Assembly (NCBI RefSeq): GCF_000376565.1
Contig: NZ_BARG01000068.1
Location: 62,001-126,000, forward strand
DNA from: Streptomyces hokutonensis
GTDB lineage: Bacteria; Actinomycetota; Actinomycetes; Streptomycetales; Streptomycetaceae
Direction of reading: 5' to 3'
Length of the DNA: 64,000 nucleotides
Of the stretch, positions 8,594 through 16,163 are shown one piece after another (within the stretch, counting starts at the first letter, position 1; every line of letters starts with the position of its first letter). The translations under genes were made by a program, and so were the position numbers. Below the pieces are notes generated by a model, which saw only the letters and a list, made by a program, of their open reading frames with translations, was not told where the DNA came from and did not search any database.

Positions 8594-9304
8594 CTAGTTG
8601 AGGGCGTCCTGGGGGTCGGCCAGCCAGTAGGTGGTGGTCAGGGAGCTGTCGATCCAGACGCCCTTGGCGGGCAGCGCGACCTTGACGCCCGAGCCGACGA
8701 AGTCGAGCGCACGGTTCTGGAAGATCACCTTGAGCGTCTTCGCGGTGTAGCCGCCGGAGCCGCTGCCGTCGGCGGCGGAGAGGAGGACGCCCGCGTAGCC
8801 CGACTGTCCCGGGCGGAGCGTGGTGACCGCCTGCGGCTGCGTGTCCTCGTCGACCGGGGGCACGGCCTGGGCGTCCTGGAAGTTCAGGGCCGGATAGCCG
8901 TACAGGTAGCAGGTCTTGGAGCCGGTGTTCTTGACGGCCAGCAGCAGGTGGTTGAGCGGACGCGTCACGGTCTGCGCGGTGACCTTGGTGTTGGCGACGG
9001 TGCAGGTGACGGTGCCCGAAGAGCCCTTGGACCCGGTGGATCCCTTGGCGGCCGTGCTGCTGCGGCCCGACTTCGAGACCGTCACGGCCGAGTCCGTGCC
9101 GGAGGCCGCGGCTTCGGAGCCCGCGTCGGTCTTGGTGCTCCCGGTGCTCCCGATGGTGGTCGAGGAGCTGTCGGCGACGGCGGTCGGGGTGCTCTTGGCC
9201 CCCGCGTCCTGGCCGGTCCCGCAGGCGGTCAGTGCGAGTGAGGCGGCCGCGGCGAAGCCGGCGGTGAGGAGTGCCGTGCGGCGGCGGAAGACGGTGTTGG
9301 ACAT
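8594..9304 (-). CDS. DUF4232-type secreted lipoprotein
   Basis: A 236-residue lipoprotein from ATG 9304. The N terminus is RRRTALLTAGFAAAASLALTACG, a lipobox (LTAC) with the lipidated Cys near residue 29, followed by a ~70-residue Ser/Thr/Gly/Lys-rich linker. The C-terminal domain begins VTCTVANTKVTAQTV and contains LLLAVKNTGSKTCYLYGYPALNF and a GQSGYAGVLLSAADG block, the pattern of DUF4232 beta-sandwich domains common in streptomycete lipoproteins. Attached to the outer face of the membrane. No catalytic residues are apparent. The in-frame upstream extension to 9502 lacks a signal-peptide-like start and is rejected. Confidence 0.85.
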   Translation of the reverse strand: MSNTVFRRRTALLTAGFAAAASLALTACGTGQDAGAKSTPTAVADSSSTTIGSTGSTKTDAGSEAAASGTDSAVTVSKSGRSSTAAKGSTGSKGSSGTVTCTVANTKVTAQTVTRPLNHLLLAVKNTGSKTCYLYGYPALNFQDAQAVPPVDEDTQPQAVTTLRPGQSGYAGVLLSAADGSGSGGYTAKTLKVIFQNRALDFVGSGVKVALPAKGVWIDSSLTTTYWLADPQDALN

Positions 9305-9542
9305 GATCGGGCTCCCCCTGAGTGCGGTGCTGGAAGGCGAGCCACCCGGTTCGTGGTGGGTCTCGCTGCGAACAACCGCAGCTTGCGCGGCGATCCGTCC
9401 CAGCCGCCAGGACAGTCGGGGGAAACGGGAAGCTGGAACGCTCGCGCAGGGTTTGACCTGCGGGAACGCACCCTTCCTGGAACGCGAGGACGGGACGGGC
9501 ACCGGCCGTTGGAACGGTCCGATCGGTGCCCGTGCCGCACGC

Positions 9543-10433
9543 TCAGCAGTAGAGGTTGCTGCCGGGGCTGACTCCGAGGATGGAGGTGAAGCGGTTGTAG
9601 GCGTCGACGCGGCTCTGCACCTGGGCGGGGTTCTTGCCGTCGCACTCCACCGAGCCGTTGATGGAGCGGATGGTCTGCCCGAAACCGGCGCCGTTGACGA
9701 TCGCGTTGTGCGGGGTCATGGAGCCGGGGCCGCTCTGGGTGTTCCAGTACCAGAGCGCGGTCTTCCAGGCGACGGCCGAGTCGTTCTGCACCAGCCAGGG
9801 GTTGTTGAGGAGGTCGATGCCCAACGCGTCCCCGGCGGCCTTGTAGTTGAAGTTCCAGCTGAGCTGCAGTGGACCGCGCCCGTAGTAGGCGGACTGGCCG
9901 GCCGGGCAGCCGTAGGGCTCGTTCCAGTTGCAGTACGTCGGGTAGTTGGCGGTGTTCTGCTCGACGATGTACACCAACCCGCCCGTCTCGTGGCTGACGT
10001 TGGCGAGGAAGGCGGCGGCCTCCTGCTTCTTCGTGGTGTCGCTGCCGGTGTTGGCGAAGCCCGGGTAGGCGCTGAGGGCGGCGGTGAGACCGCTGTACGT
10101 GTAGAACGAGTTCCGGCTCGGGAACATCTGGTTGAACTGCGCCTCGCTGACGACGAAGGTGCCGACGGGCGTGGTCGAGCCGCCGTCGCAGGCGTACGGC
10201 TCCCAGAACCAGGTGCTGATGACCGGGTCGTAGCCCGGGTTGTCGTGTTCGGCGATGTACGCCTTGCCGTCGGTGTAGCGGACGATCTGGCCGGTGACGT
10301 ACGACTGGCCGGCCACCCAGTTGGGATAGCTGGAACAGGACGCGGCGGACGCGCCGGCGGCGGGGAGGACCACGGGCGTAAGGCTACCGAGGACGAGTGC
10401 GGTCAGTACTGCGGCGATGCGGCGTCTCGACAC
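9543..10433 (-). CDS. Secreted GH19 chitinase with N-terminal chitin-binding domain
   Basis: A 296-residue precursor from GTG 10433, preceded by GAGGAG at good spacing. It has a Sec signal peptide (SRRRIAAVLTALVLGSL to ASAA), then a CBM5/12 domain (CSSYPNWVAGQSYVTGQIVRY ... WFWEPYAC), a short GGSTTPV linker, and a GH19 catalytic domain. The GH19 catalytic Glu is seen in FLANVSHETGG, with the second acidic region near the YYGRGPLQLSWNFNY motif. The enzyme hydrolyses chitin with inversion. Two DasR-like boxes lie about 140-175 bp upstream, so induction by N-acetylglucosamine/chitosaccharides through DasR is likely. Confidence 0.95.
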   Translation of the reverse strand: MSRRRIAAVLTALVLGSLTPVVLPAAGASAASCSSYPNWVAGQSYVTGQIVRYTDGKAYIAEHDNPGYDPVISTWFWEPYACDGGSTTPVGTFVVSEAQFNQMFPSRNSFYTYSGLTAALSAYPGFANTGSDTTKKQEAAAFLANVSHETGGLVYIVEQNTANYPTYCNWNEPYGCPAGQSAYYGRGPLQLSWNFNYKAAGDALGIDLLNNPWLVQNDSAVAWKTALWYWNTQSGPGSMTPHNAIVNGAGFGQTIRSINGSVECDGKNPAQVQSRVDAYNRFTSILGVSPGSNLYC

Positions 10434-10573
10434 AGGGTTCAACTCCTCTGTGGAGCACGGCCGTACCCCGCCAAGGGCAGGGCGAAGCGGAGCCTTTGTG
10501 CGCACGGGCCGGTCGGACCGGTCACGACGTGGGGGGCGGCCGTGGTGGGGGATGACGCCACTCACTGAACCGC

Positions 10574-10589
10574 ATTGGTATGTACCAGT
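10574..10589. promoter_or_regulatory. DasR-like box 1 upstream of the chitinase
   Basis: ATTGGTATGTACCAGT resembles the known DasR consensus A(C/T)TGGTCTAGACCA(C/G)T, keeping both TGGT and ACCAGT half-sites. It forms a tandem with the box at 10591, as known for streptomycete chitinase promoters. Confidence 0.65.
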
Positions 10590-10590
10590 C

Positions 10591-10606
10591 AAGGGTATAG
10601 ACCAGT
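10591..10606. promoter_or_regulatory. DasR-like box 2 upstream of the chitinase
   Basis: AAGGGTATAGACCAGT keeps GGT.TAGACCAGT of the DasR consensus with a degenerate left end. It starts 17 bp after box 1 starts. Confidence 0.6.
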
Positions 10607-10661
10607 CAACCCCGCATCGGGGCCGTCGAGTTGCGGCCGGCCCGTGCAGCTCAGACCCACC

Positions 10662-13049
10662 TCACCTGCGCAGAGTCGTCACCTCCAGCCCCGGGGCGGC
10701 GGCGATCTCCGCCGCGGTGAAGCGTTCGGTGACCCACTGCTTGCGCGAGAACAGCCGGGTCTGGTCCGAGAAGTGGGGCGACGCCGGGTTGGCGGACTCC
10801 CCGTAGGTGAGGAGGGTGTGGGCGCGCGGCCCGTCGGGGGTCAGCTCGACGGTCATCAGGAAGCTGCTGCCGAAGGCGCCGCCGGTCGGGGTGCCGGTGC
10901 CCGAGTCGGGCCCCGCCTCCACGACGTCGAAACAGCCAGCGTCACAGCCGGGCAGCGGGATACCGGCCCACTTCTGTACGGCGCCGAGTTCGACGTCGAC
11001 CGGGAGGTCGCGGGCGGCGAACTCCTGGACGGCGTCGGCCAGGGCGCGTTGGACGCGCGGGTCGTCGCCGTTGAATCCCCTTGGTGTGGTGAGGGGTTGG
11101 GCGGGGTCGTAGGGAACGCGGCGCCAGGTGTCGGGCGGGCCGCCGTCGAGGAGGCGGTTGTAGAACGTGCTCCAGAGCGCGATGCCCCGGCTGGTGGTGT
11201 CGGCGCGGGTGTCCCAGCGGGCGAGGGTCGCGCACGCCTGCGTCACGTCGACCTGTGTACCGTCCGTGGCCGTCAGGCTCGGGTGGGCGCGGCACATGGC
11301 GACGATGTCGTCGCGGCCCGTCTCGGCCGACCGGACACGGTTGCCGAGCATCGAGGCGCGCAGGGTCGCCCCGGTGAAGCCGGGAGCGCCCAACCCGTCC
11401 GTTCCGTCCCGGCGTTGGGCGATCATGCTCAGTCCCAATTGGGCCCGCCCGTCGAGATGGGGATCGGTGTCGTACACGCCCGGGAGGTCGGTGATCGGCG
11501 CCTCCGGATTGGTGTACTGGGGGCCGTTGTTGGAGTTGGCGACATAGTCGGTACGTGCCAACTTCGGCTGGTGGGCGGGGCCGTAGAGGCCGGGCACGAG
11601 CGCGTCGGGGTCGCTGCCCCAGGCGCAGGCCGACGTGGAACCGTCCAGGGCGTCGGGCGCGCCTTCGGCCGTGACGGTGCAGCGCTTCAACTGCCCGTCG
11701 GTGAGGTGCGGTACGGCCGAGGAGTCGGTGAAGTACGTGGCGCCGCTGGTGTCGGCCGCGAGGGTGTAGGTCCAGGGGACGCCCTGGAACGTGTCCTGGG
11801 CGGCGCGGAGTTGACCGAGAGTGCGTGCCTTCCCCATGGCCAGCCAGGTGTTCATGGAGCGCAGGTTGTCGGCGTTGGCGTCGCGGAGCGCGTAGGCGGT
11901 GGTCGTGGTCCAGCCGGACGACAGGACGGGGCCGAACCGCGAGGTGTACAGGGTCCGTTCGACGGTCGACAGGCCGCCGTCCGCGCCGCGTACGGTGACC
12001 GGGACCGTACGGCGTTGCATCGGCACGGCCTTGCCGTCGAGCAGATAGCTGGTCGGGTCGCCGGGCACCAGCTTGAGGGCGTAGAAGGAGCCGTGCTGGG
12101 CGTCGCTCGCGGTGTGCGTCCAGGCGAGGGTGCGGTTGTGGCCGATCTCGACCAGCGGGGTGCCGTAGAGGCCGGCGCCGGACACGTCCAGGGTGCCGGG
12201 GATCGTCAACTGCACTTGGTAGAAGCGGAAGTTGCCCTCGGCCCAGGGCAGGTGCGGGTTGGCGAGCACCATCGCGTTGCCGGTGCGGGTGGCGTCCCGG
12301 CCGAGCGCCCAGCCGTTGCTGCCGACGTCGGAGGAGGCGAGGCCGAGACCGACGAGGCCGTTGCGGGAGGGGGTTGTTGTGACCGTCGAGGGGGCGGAGT
12401 CGGTCGGGGGCTTTGCGTCGCCGATGTCCGGGGCCAACGGCACTGTCCCGGTCACCCTGTTGACGTCGTAGACGACGTTCCACAGGTCGAGCGCGGTGAT
12501 CGGCCGTACCCAGGGCTTGCCCTTGCAGCGCGCGTCCGGCAACCGGTCCACTCCCGTGTCCCGGAGGTAGCGGTTGTATCCGGCGGCGTATCCCTCGACC
12601 ATCCGCCGCAGTTCCGTCGTCGGCCCCAACGGCGCCTTCTTGTCGAGCAGTTGGCGCACGGTCCCGGCGCGCAGCTGTCCGCCGTAGTAGGTGTCGCTCG
12701 CGAGGTTGGCGCCCGTACCGGAGTCTCCGTCGGGCCCGAAGAACCGGGACCGCTCGCCCCGCAACGTCACTACCTGGTCGGCGAGTTCGCACACGTTGTC
12801 CTGTGCGAACGCGTAGCCGTAGCCGTAGCCGAGTCCGTCGAAGTCCTGGGCCAGGATGTGCGGTACGCCGTACTCGGTCCGGCTGATCCGTACGGTGTGT
12901 CCGCCGTCGGCCACCGTCGTGGCGGCGGACGCGGGGGCGGGCAGCAGGGCCATGGTGGCCGAGGTGAGACAGAGCACGGCCCCGAGGACCGCCGATCTGC
13001 CTGATAACAAACGTCTGTGACGCTTCGTCGGTTCTCCGGTTTCACGCAT
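10662..13049 (-). CDS. Secreted penicillin/acyl-homoserine-lactone acylase (Ntn hydrolase)
   Basis: A 795-residue precursor from ATG 13049. After a basic N region and hydrophobic signal (VLGAVLCLTSATMALLPAPASA) comes the alpha chain (TVRISRTEYGVPHILAQDFDGLGYGYGYAFAQD), a spacer, and the autoproteolysis point before Ser244 (SSDVG|SNGWALGRDAT), which becomes the N-terminal nucleophile of the beta chain. The arrangement matches AhlM-like acylases of Streptomyces, which cleave the acyl chain from AHL signals, penicillins, or cyclic lipopeptides. Codon 15 (13005-13007) is TTA, the rare leucine codon read by the bldA tRNA, so expression is probably confined to late development. The long opposite-strand frame here is a codon shadow. 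Confidence 0.92.
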   Translation of the reverse strand: MRETGEPTKRHRRLLSGRSAVLGAVLCLTSATMALLPAPASAATTVADGGHTVRISRTEYGVPHILAQDFDGLGYGYGYAFAQDNVCELADQVVTLRGERSRFFGPDGDSGTGANLASDTYYGGQLRAGTVRQLLDKKAPLGPTTELRRMVEGYAAGYNRYLRDTGVDRLPDARCKGKPWVRPITALDLWNVVYDVNRVTGTVPLAPDIGDAKPPTDSAPSTVTTTPSRNGLVGLGLASSDVGSNGWALGRDATRTGNAMVLANPHLPWAEGNFRFYQVQLTIPGTLDVSGAGLYGTPLVEIGHNRTLAWTHTASDAQHGSFYALKLVPGDPTSYLLDGKAVPMQRRTVPVTVRGADGGLSTVERTLYTSRFGPVLSSGWTTTTAYALRDANADNLRSMNTWLAMGKARTLGQLRAAQDTFQGVPWTYTLAADTSGATYFTDSSAVPHLTDGQLKRCTVTAEGAPDALDGSTSACAWGSDPDALVPGLYGPAHQPKLARTDYVANSNNGPQYTNPEAPITDLPGVYDTDPHLDGRAQLGLSMIAQRRDGTDGLGAPGFTGATLRASMLGNRVRSAETGRDDIVAMCRAHPSLTATDGTQVDVTQACATLARWDTRADTTSRGIALWSTFYNRLLDGGPPDTWRRVPYDPAQPLTTPRGFNGDDPRVQRALADAVQEFAARDLPVDVELGAVQKWAGIPLPGCDAGCFDVVEAGPDSGTGTPTGGAFGSSFLMTVELTPDGPRAHTLLTYGESANPASPHFSDQTRLFSRKQWVTERFTAAEIAAAPGLEVTTLRR
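13005..13007 (-). promoter_or_regulatory. TTA leucine codon (bldA control point) in acylase gene
   Basis: Codon 15, just before the signal-peptide hydrophobic core. The sequence reads CGT TTG TTA TCA on the minus strand. In streptomycetes TTA needs the developmentally regulated bldA tRNA. Confidence 0.8.
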
Positions 13050-13154
13050 GCCCGCCACCCTGCTGTGCGAACGGCGGGGCGGCATCCCGCCCCTGGCGGA
13101 TTTCCGGGCCGGTCCCTCAGCCTCGGGATGTAGACCCTGAGGCTTGGCACAGCA

Positions 13155-13192
13155 CGGCGCCCTGGTCGGGCTGCTGCTCGACCAGGGCGCCG
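13155..13192 (-). terminator. Terminator hairpin downstream of rpoA
   Basis: CGGCGCCCTGGTCG, a 10-base loop and its exact complement make a perfect 14-bp stem 32 bp beyond the rpoA stop. No rplQ or other ribosomal gene follows, so the transcript ends here. Confidence 0.75.
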
Positions 13193-13223
13193 GGACTTAC
13201 CGCTTGCACCGTTCCAGTACTGC

Positions 13224-14243
13224 CTAGTACTGCTCGGTCTCCACGAACCGCGTGTCCGCGTCGTTGGTGGCGAAGGTGTCGACCGCGGCGGTCGGGTCGA
13301 ATCCGGGCGGGCTGTCCTTCAGGCCCAGACCCAGGCCGGCCAGCTTCGCCTTGACCTCGTCGATGGACTTCGCGCCGAAGTTGCGGATGTCCATCAGGTC
13401 GGCCTCGGAACGAGCCAGCAGCTCGCCCACGGAGTGGACGCCCTCGCGCTTGAGGCAGTTGTAGGAGCGGACGGTGAGCTCCAGCTCCTCGATCGGCAGC
13501 GCCAGGTCGGCGGCCAGGGCGGCGTCCGTGGGGGACGGGCCCATGTCGATGCCCTCGGCGTCGATGTTCAGCTCGCGGGCGAGACCGAACAGCTCCACCA
13601 GGGTCTTGCCCGCGGAGGCCATGGCGTCACGGGGACGCATCGCCTGCTTGGTCTCGACGTCGACGATCAGCTTGTCGAAGTCGGTGCGCTGCTCGACACG
13701 CGTCGCCTCGACCTTGTACGTGACCTTCAGCACGGGGCTGTAGATGGAGTCGACCGGGATCCGGCCGATCTCCTGGCCGACCTGCTTGTTCTGCACGGCG
13801 GAGACGTAGCCGCGACCGCGCTCGACGGTCAGCTCCATCTCCAGCTTGCCCTTGCCGTTCAGCGTGGCGAGGACGAGGTCGGGGTTGTGCACCTCGACAC
13901 CGGCCGGGGGCGCGATGTCGGCGGCGGTGACCAGACCCGGACCCTGCTTGCGCAGGTACATCACCACGGGCTCGTCCTGCTCGCTGCTGACGACGAGCTG
14001 CTTGATGTTGAGGATCAGGTCGGTGACGTCCTCCTTGACGCCCGGCACGGTGGTGAACTCGTGCAGGACACCGTCGATGCGGATGGACGTGACCGCCGCA
14101 CCCGGGATCGAGGAGAGGAGCGTACGGCGGAGGGAGTTGCCGAGGGTGTAGCCGAAGCCCGGCTCCAGCGGCTCGATCACGAACCGGGAACGGAACTCGT
14201 CGACGACCTCTTCGGTCAGGGACGGACGCTGAGCAATGAGCAC
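13224..14243 (-). CDS. rpoA: DNA-directed RNA polymerase alpha subunit, solitary copy
   Basis: A 339-residue full-length alpha subunit. GTG at 14243 gives the canonical start LIAQRPSLTEE and is preceded by GGAGG. The N-terminal dimerisation domain is intact (FVIEPLEPGFGYTLGNSLRRTLLSSIPG), as is the alpha-CTD helix-hairpin-helix (RSYNCLKREGVHSVGELLARSEADLMDIRNFGAKSIDEVKAKL). The tail ends in FVETEQY. What is odd is the place: rpoA normally lies between rpsD and rplQ, but here the neighbours are an acylase, a tRNA-Leu and a MarR gene, and it has its own terminator. This therefore looks like a second, expressed-looking rpoA, not the housekeeping locus. High sequence conservation argues against decay. 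Confidence 0.93.
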   Translation of the reverse strand: MLIAQRPSLTEEVVDEFRSRFVIEPLEPGFGYTLGNSLRRTLLSSIPGAAVTSIRIDGVLHEFTTVPGVKEDVTDLILNIKQLVVSSEQDEPVVMYLRKQGPGLVTAADIAPPAGVEVHNPDLVLATLNGKGKLEMELTVERGRGYVSAVQNKQVGQEIGRIPVDSIYSPVLKVTYKVEATRVEQRTDFDKLIVDVETKQAMRPRDAMASAGKTLVELFGLARELNIDAEGIDMGPSPTDAALAADLALPIEELELTVRSYNCLKREGVHSVGELLARSEADLMDIRNFGAKSIDEVKAKLAGLGLGLKDSPPGFDPTAAVDTFATNDADTRFVETEQY

Positions 14244-14390
14244 GGGGTGTTGCCTCCATTTTCGGCGCCCACTATTTGACGCCGTAGACCTCAAGAAGGA
14301 TACGTCGACATCGCTGCAAACCTCGCCGGGCCTGCCCGGTAGGTGAGATGTCGTCTGCGGGCCAACCGCACGACGGCCCTGGCAAGCAGA

Positions 14391-14410
14391 AAACCCCACG
14401 TGAAGTGGGG
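14391..14410 (-). terminator. Terminator of tRNA-Leu
   Basis: CCCCAC-GTGAA-GTGGGG hairpin followed on the minus strand by a T run (14390-14393), beginning 8 bp after the tRNA 3' end. Confidence 0.75.
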
Positions 14411-14417
14411 TCTCAGC

Positions 14418-14505
14418 TGGTGTCCGAGGGGGGACTTGAACCCCCACGCCCGATAAAGGGCACTAGCACCTCAAGCTAGCGCGTCTGCCATTCCGCCACC
14501 CGGAC
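14418..14505 (-). tRNA. tRNA-Leu (anticodon GAG)
   Basis: An 88-base class II tRNA with encoded CCA. Acceptor arms GTCCGGG and CTCGGAC pair with one G-T; the anticodon stem CTAGC/GCTAG encloses loop TTGAGGT, giving anticodon GAG (reads CUC/CUU); a variable arm follows; the T arm contains GGTTCAAGTCC. It lies upstream of the solitary rpoA on the same strand but has its own terminator. Confidence 0.95.
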
Positions 14506-14662
14506 GAGGTGTCTGCCGCCTGGCCGAAGGTGTTCCCCGCGGCGACATGGACAACAATACCAAGCTTTCGGAGTGCCTTTCACCTGCATATCCGCCCCCG
14601 CGCAACCAGCCGTGCCAGGCCTGCCACCTGCGGGTACTCCACCACCACGGGTGAACGGACCG

Positions 14663-15127
14663 CTACGGACGCGCGCCGGATTCCGGCTCCCGCCCGTCGA
14701 GCACCAGGGTCTGCAGCGCACGCACGAGCGAGGCGGCCCCCGCCTCGTCCAGCGGTGCCAGAAATCGCCGTTCCGCCGCTCGGCGTGCCGTCTCCGCCCG
14801 GCGCAGGCAGTCCTGCCCCTCGGGCGTCAGTTCGACGATGTTCTTGCGGCGGTCCTGCGGGCTGCGCCGCCGCGCGACCAGGCCGTGGTCCTCCAGGCCG
14901 TCGATCAGCGACACCATCGTGGTGCGGTCGACACCGAGCCGCCCGGCGGCCTCGACCTGCGACAACGGCTCCCCCGCGGCGAGCACCACCAGTACGGCCA
15001 GCTCGTGACCGTCGACGCCGTGCGGGGCGAGCGCCTCGGCCGACGCCCTGGCCAGCTTCGCCTGGGCGTGCTTGAGGAGGTAGCCGAGCCGGGACTCCAG
15101 GGGGCTGGGCGACTGATCGTTGGACAT
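14663..15127 (-). CDS. MarR family transcriptional regulator
   Basis: A 154-residue winged-helix regulator starting at ATG 15127 (MSNDQSPS). The recognition region is PLSQVEAAGRLGVDRTTMVSLIDGLEDHGLVARRRSPQDRRKNIVELT, which shows the MarR DRR wing signature. It is divergent from an LLM-class flavin oxidoreductase 73 bp away with an inverted repeat between them, the usual MarR arrangement in which the repressor is released by a phenolic or electrophilic ligand. Length matches the family. Confidence 0.9.
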   Translation of the reverse strand: MSNDQSPSPLESRLGYLLKHAQAKLARASAEALAPHGVDGHELAVLVVLAAGEPLSQVEAAGRLGVDRTTMVSLIDGLEDHGLVARRRSPQDRRKNIVELTPEGQDCLRRAETARRAAERRFLAPLDEAGAASLVRALQTLVLDGREPESGARP

Positions 15128-15160
15128 TCCGCGACTGTATCCCGACATGAATCCCTCATC

Positions 15161-15185
15161 TGATCGTCAGCACTACTGATGATTG
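15161..15185. promoter_or_regulatory. Putative MarR operator
   Basis: TGATCGTCAG-N5-CTGATGATTG, an imperfect inverted repeat in the 73-bp divergent region. It is the only obvious dyad there. Confidence 0.5.
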
Positions 15186-15200
15186 AGTAGGCTGACGGCC

Positions 15201-16148
15201 ATGACGGACGAGACCACTGTGCGCTTCGGGATCAAGACCACTCCCATGCATGTGTCGTACGAGGACATCCGGCGGGTGTGGCTGGAGGCTGACGCCGTTC
15301 CGGAGATCGCGGACGCCTGGCTGTGGGACCACCTGCTGCCGGTCGCGGGGCCCCAGGACGGACAGCTACACGAAGGGTGGACGCTGCTCAGCGCGCTCGC
15401 CGCCCGGACTCGGCGGCTGCGGCTCGGCCTCCTCGTCACCAGCAACCGCCTCCGGCCACCGGCCCTGCTCGGCAAGATGGCGTCCACCGTGGACGTGATC
15501 TCGGGCGGGCGCCTCGTGCTCGGGCTGGGCGTCGGCGGAACGCTTCAGCCGCCCGGCGCCGGGGGGATCCCGGGCGCCAATCCGGCGATCGCGGAGTACG
15601 CGGCCTACGGCCTCTCGCTCGTCCCGCCGGGTGAGGGCATCGAGCGGCTCGCGGAGACCGTCGCGATCCTGAAGGGGATGTGGACCCGGGACGTCTTCGA
15701 CTTCGAGGGCCGCCACTACCGCCTCCGGGGTACGCGCTGCGAGCCCAAGCCCGTGCAGCGGCCCGGTCCCCCGCTGCTGATCGGCGGCTGGGGCACGCGG
15801 CTGCTGCGGCTGGTCGCCGAGCACGCGGACATGTGGAACGTTCCAGGGCCGCCGCACAACACGGTCGAGTACATCGCCGAGCGTGCCCGCGTCCTCGACG
15901 CGCACTGCGCCGAGCTGGGCCGCGACCCGGCCGGCATCACGCGTTCGGTGCAGGTCCTGGTGTCGTACGACGAGCCGGCCACGACCCGCGAGACGGTCGC
16001 CCGGCTCGTCGACGCCGGGATGAACCACATCGTGCTGAACCTGCCGCGCCCGTATCCGCGCGGCGTGGCCCGCTGGCTGGCCGACGAGATCATCGCCGGG
16101 CGGCACTCGACGGACGCGAGTGCCGCCCGGCCGGGGATCACCGCGTGA
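15201..16148 (+). CDS. LLM-class F420/flavin-dependent oxidoreductase
   Basis: A 315-residue luciferase-like monooxygenase-fold protein from ATG 15201 (MTDETTVRFGIKT). Typical blocks are DAWLWDHLLPV near residue 40, RLRLGLLVTSNRLRPPALLGKMASTVDVISGGRLVLGLGVGG, and the C-terminal PPLLIGGWGTRLLRLVAEHADMWN. Streptomycete members of this kind mostly use coenzyme F420, others FMN; the sequence alone does not decide. Regulated in all likelihood by the divergent MarR protein. Its stop is 15 bp from the end of the convergent aldehyde dehydrogenase gene. Substrate unknown. Confidence 0.88.
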   Translation: MTDETTVRFGIKTTPMHVSYEDIRRVWLEADAVPEIADAWLWDHLLPVAGPQDGQLHEGWTLLSALAARTRRLRLGLLVTSNRLRPPALLGKMASTVDVISGGRLVLGLGVGGTLQPPGAGGIPGANPAIAEYAAYGLSLVPPGEGIERLAETVAILKGMWTRDVFDFEGRHYRLRGTRCEPKPVQRPGPPLLIGGWGTRLLRLVAEHADMWNVPGPPHNTVEYIAERARVLDAHCAELGRDPAGITRSVQVLVSYDEPATTRETVARLVDAGMNHIVLNLPRPYPRGVARWLADEIIAGRHSTDASAARPGITA

Positions 16149-16163
16149 GCCGACGGAGGCCGG

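Noticed and set aside
10575..13004. 809-codon frame on the plus strand opposite the acylase
   Set aside because: Shadow frame with no motifs; the minus strand encodes an acylase with signal peptide and Ntn nucleophile.
14418..14505. tRNA-Leu as an integration site for a mobile element carrying rpoA
   Set aside because: No integrase, no repeated 3' tRNA fragment and no mobile genes were seen on either side.
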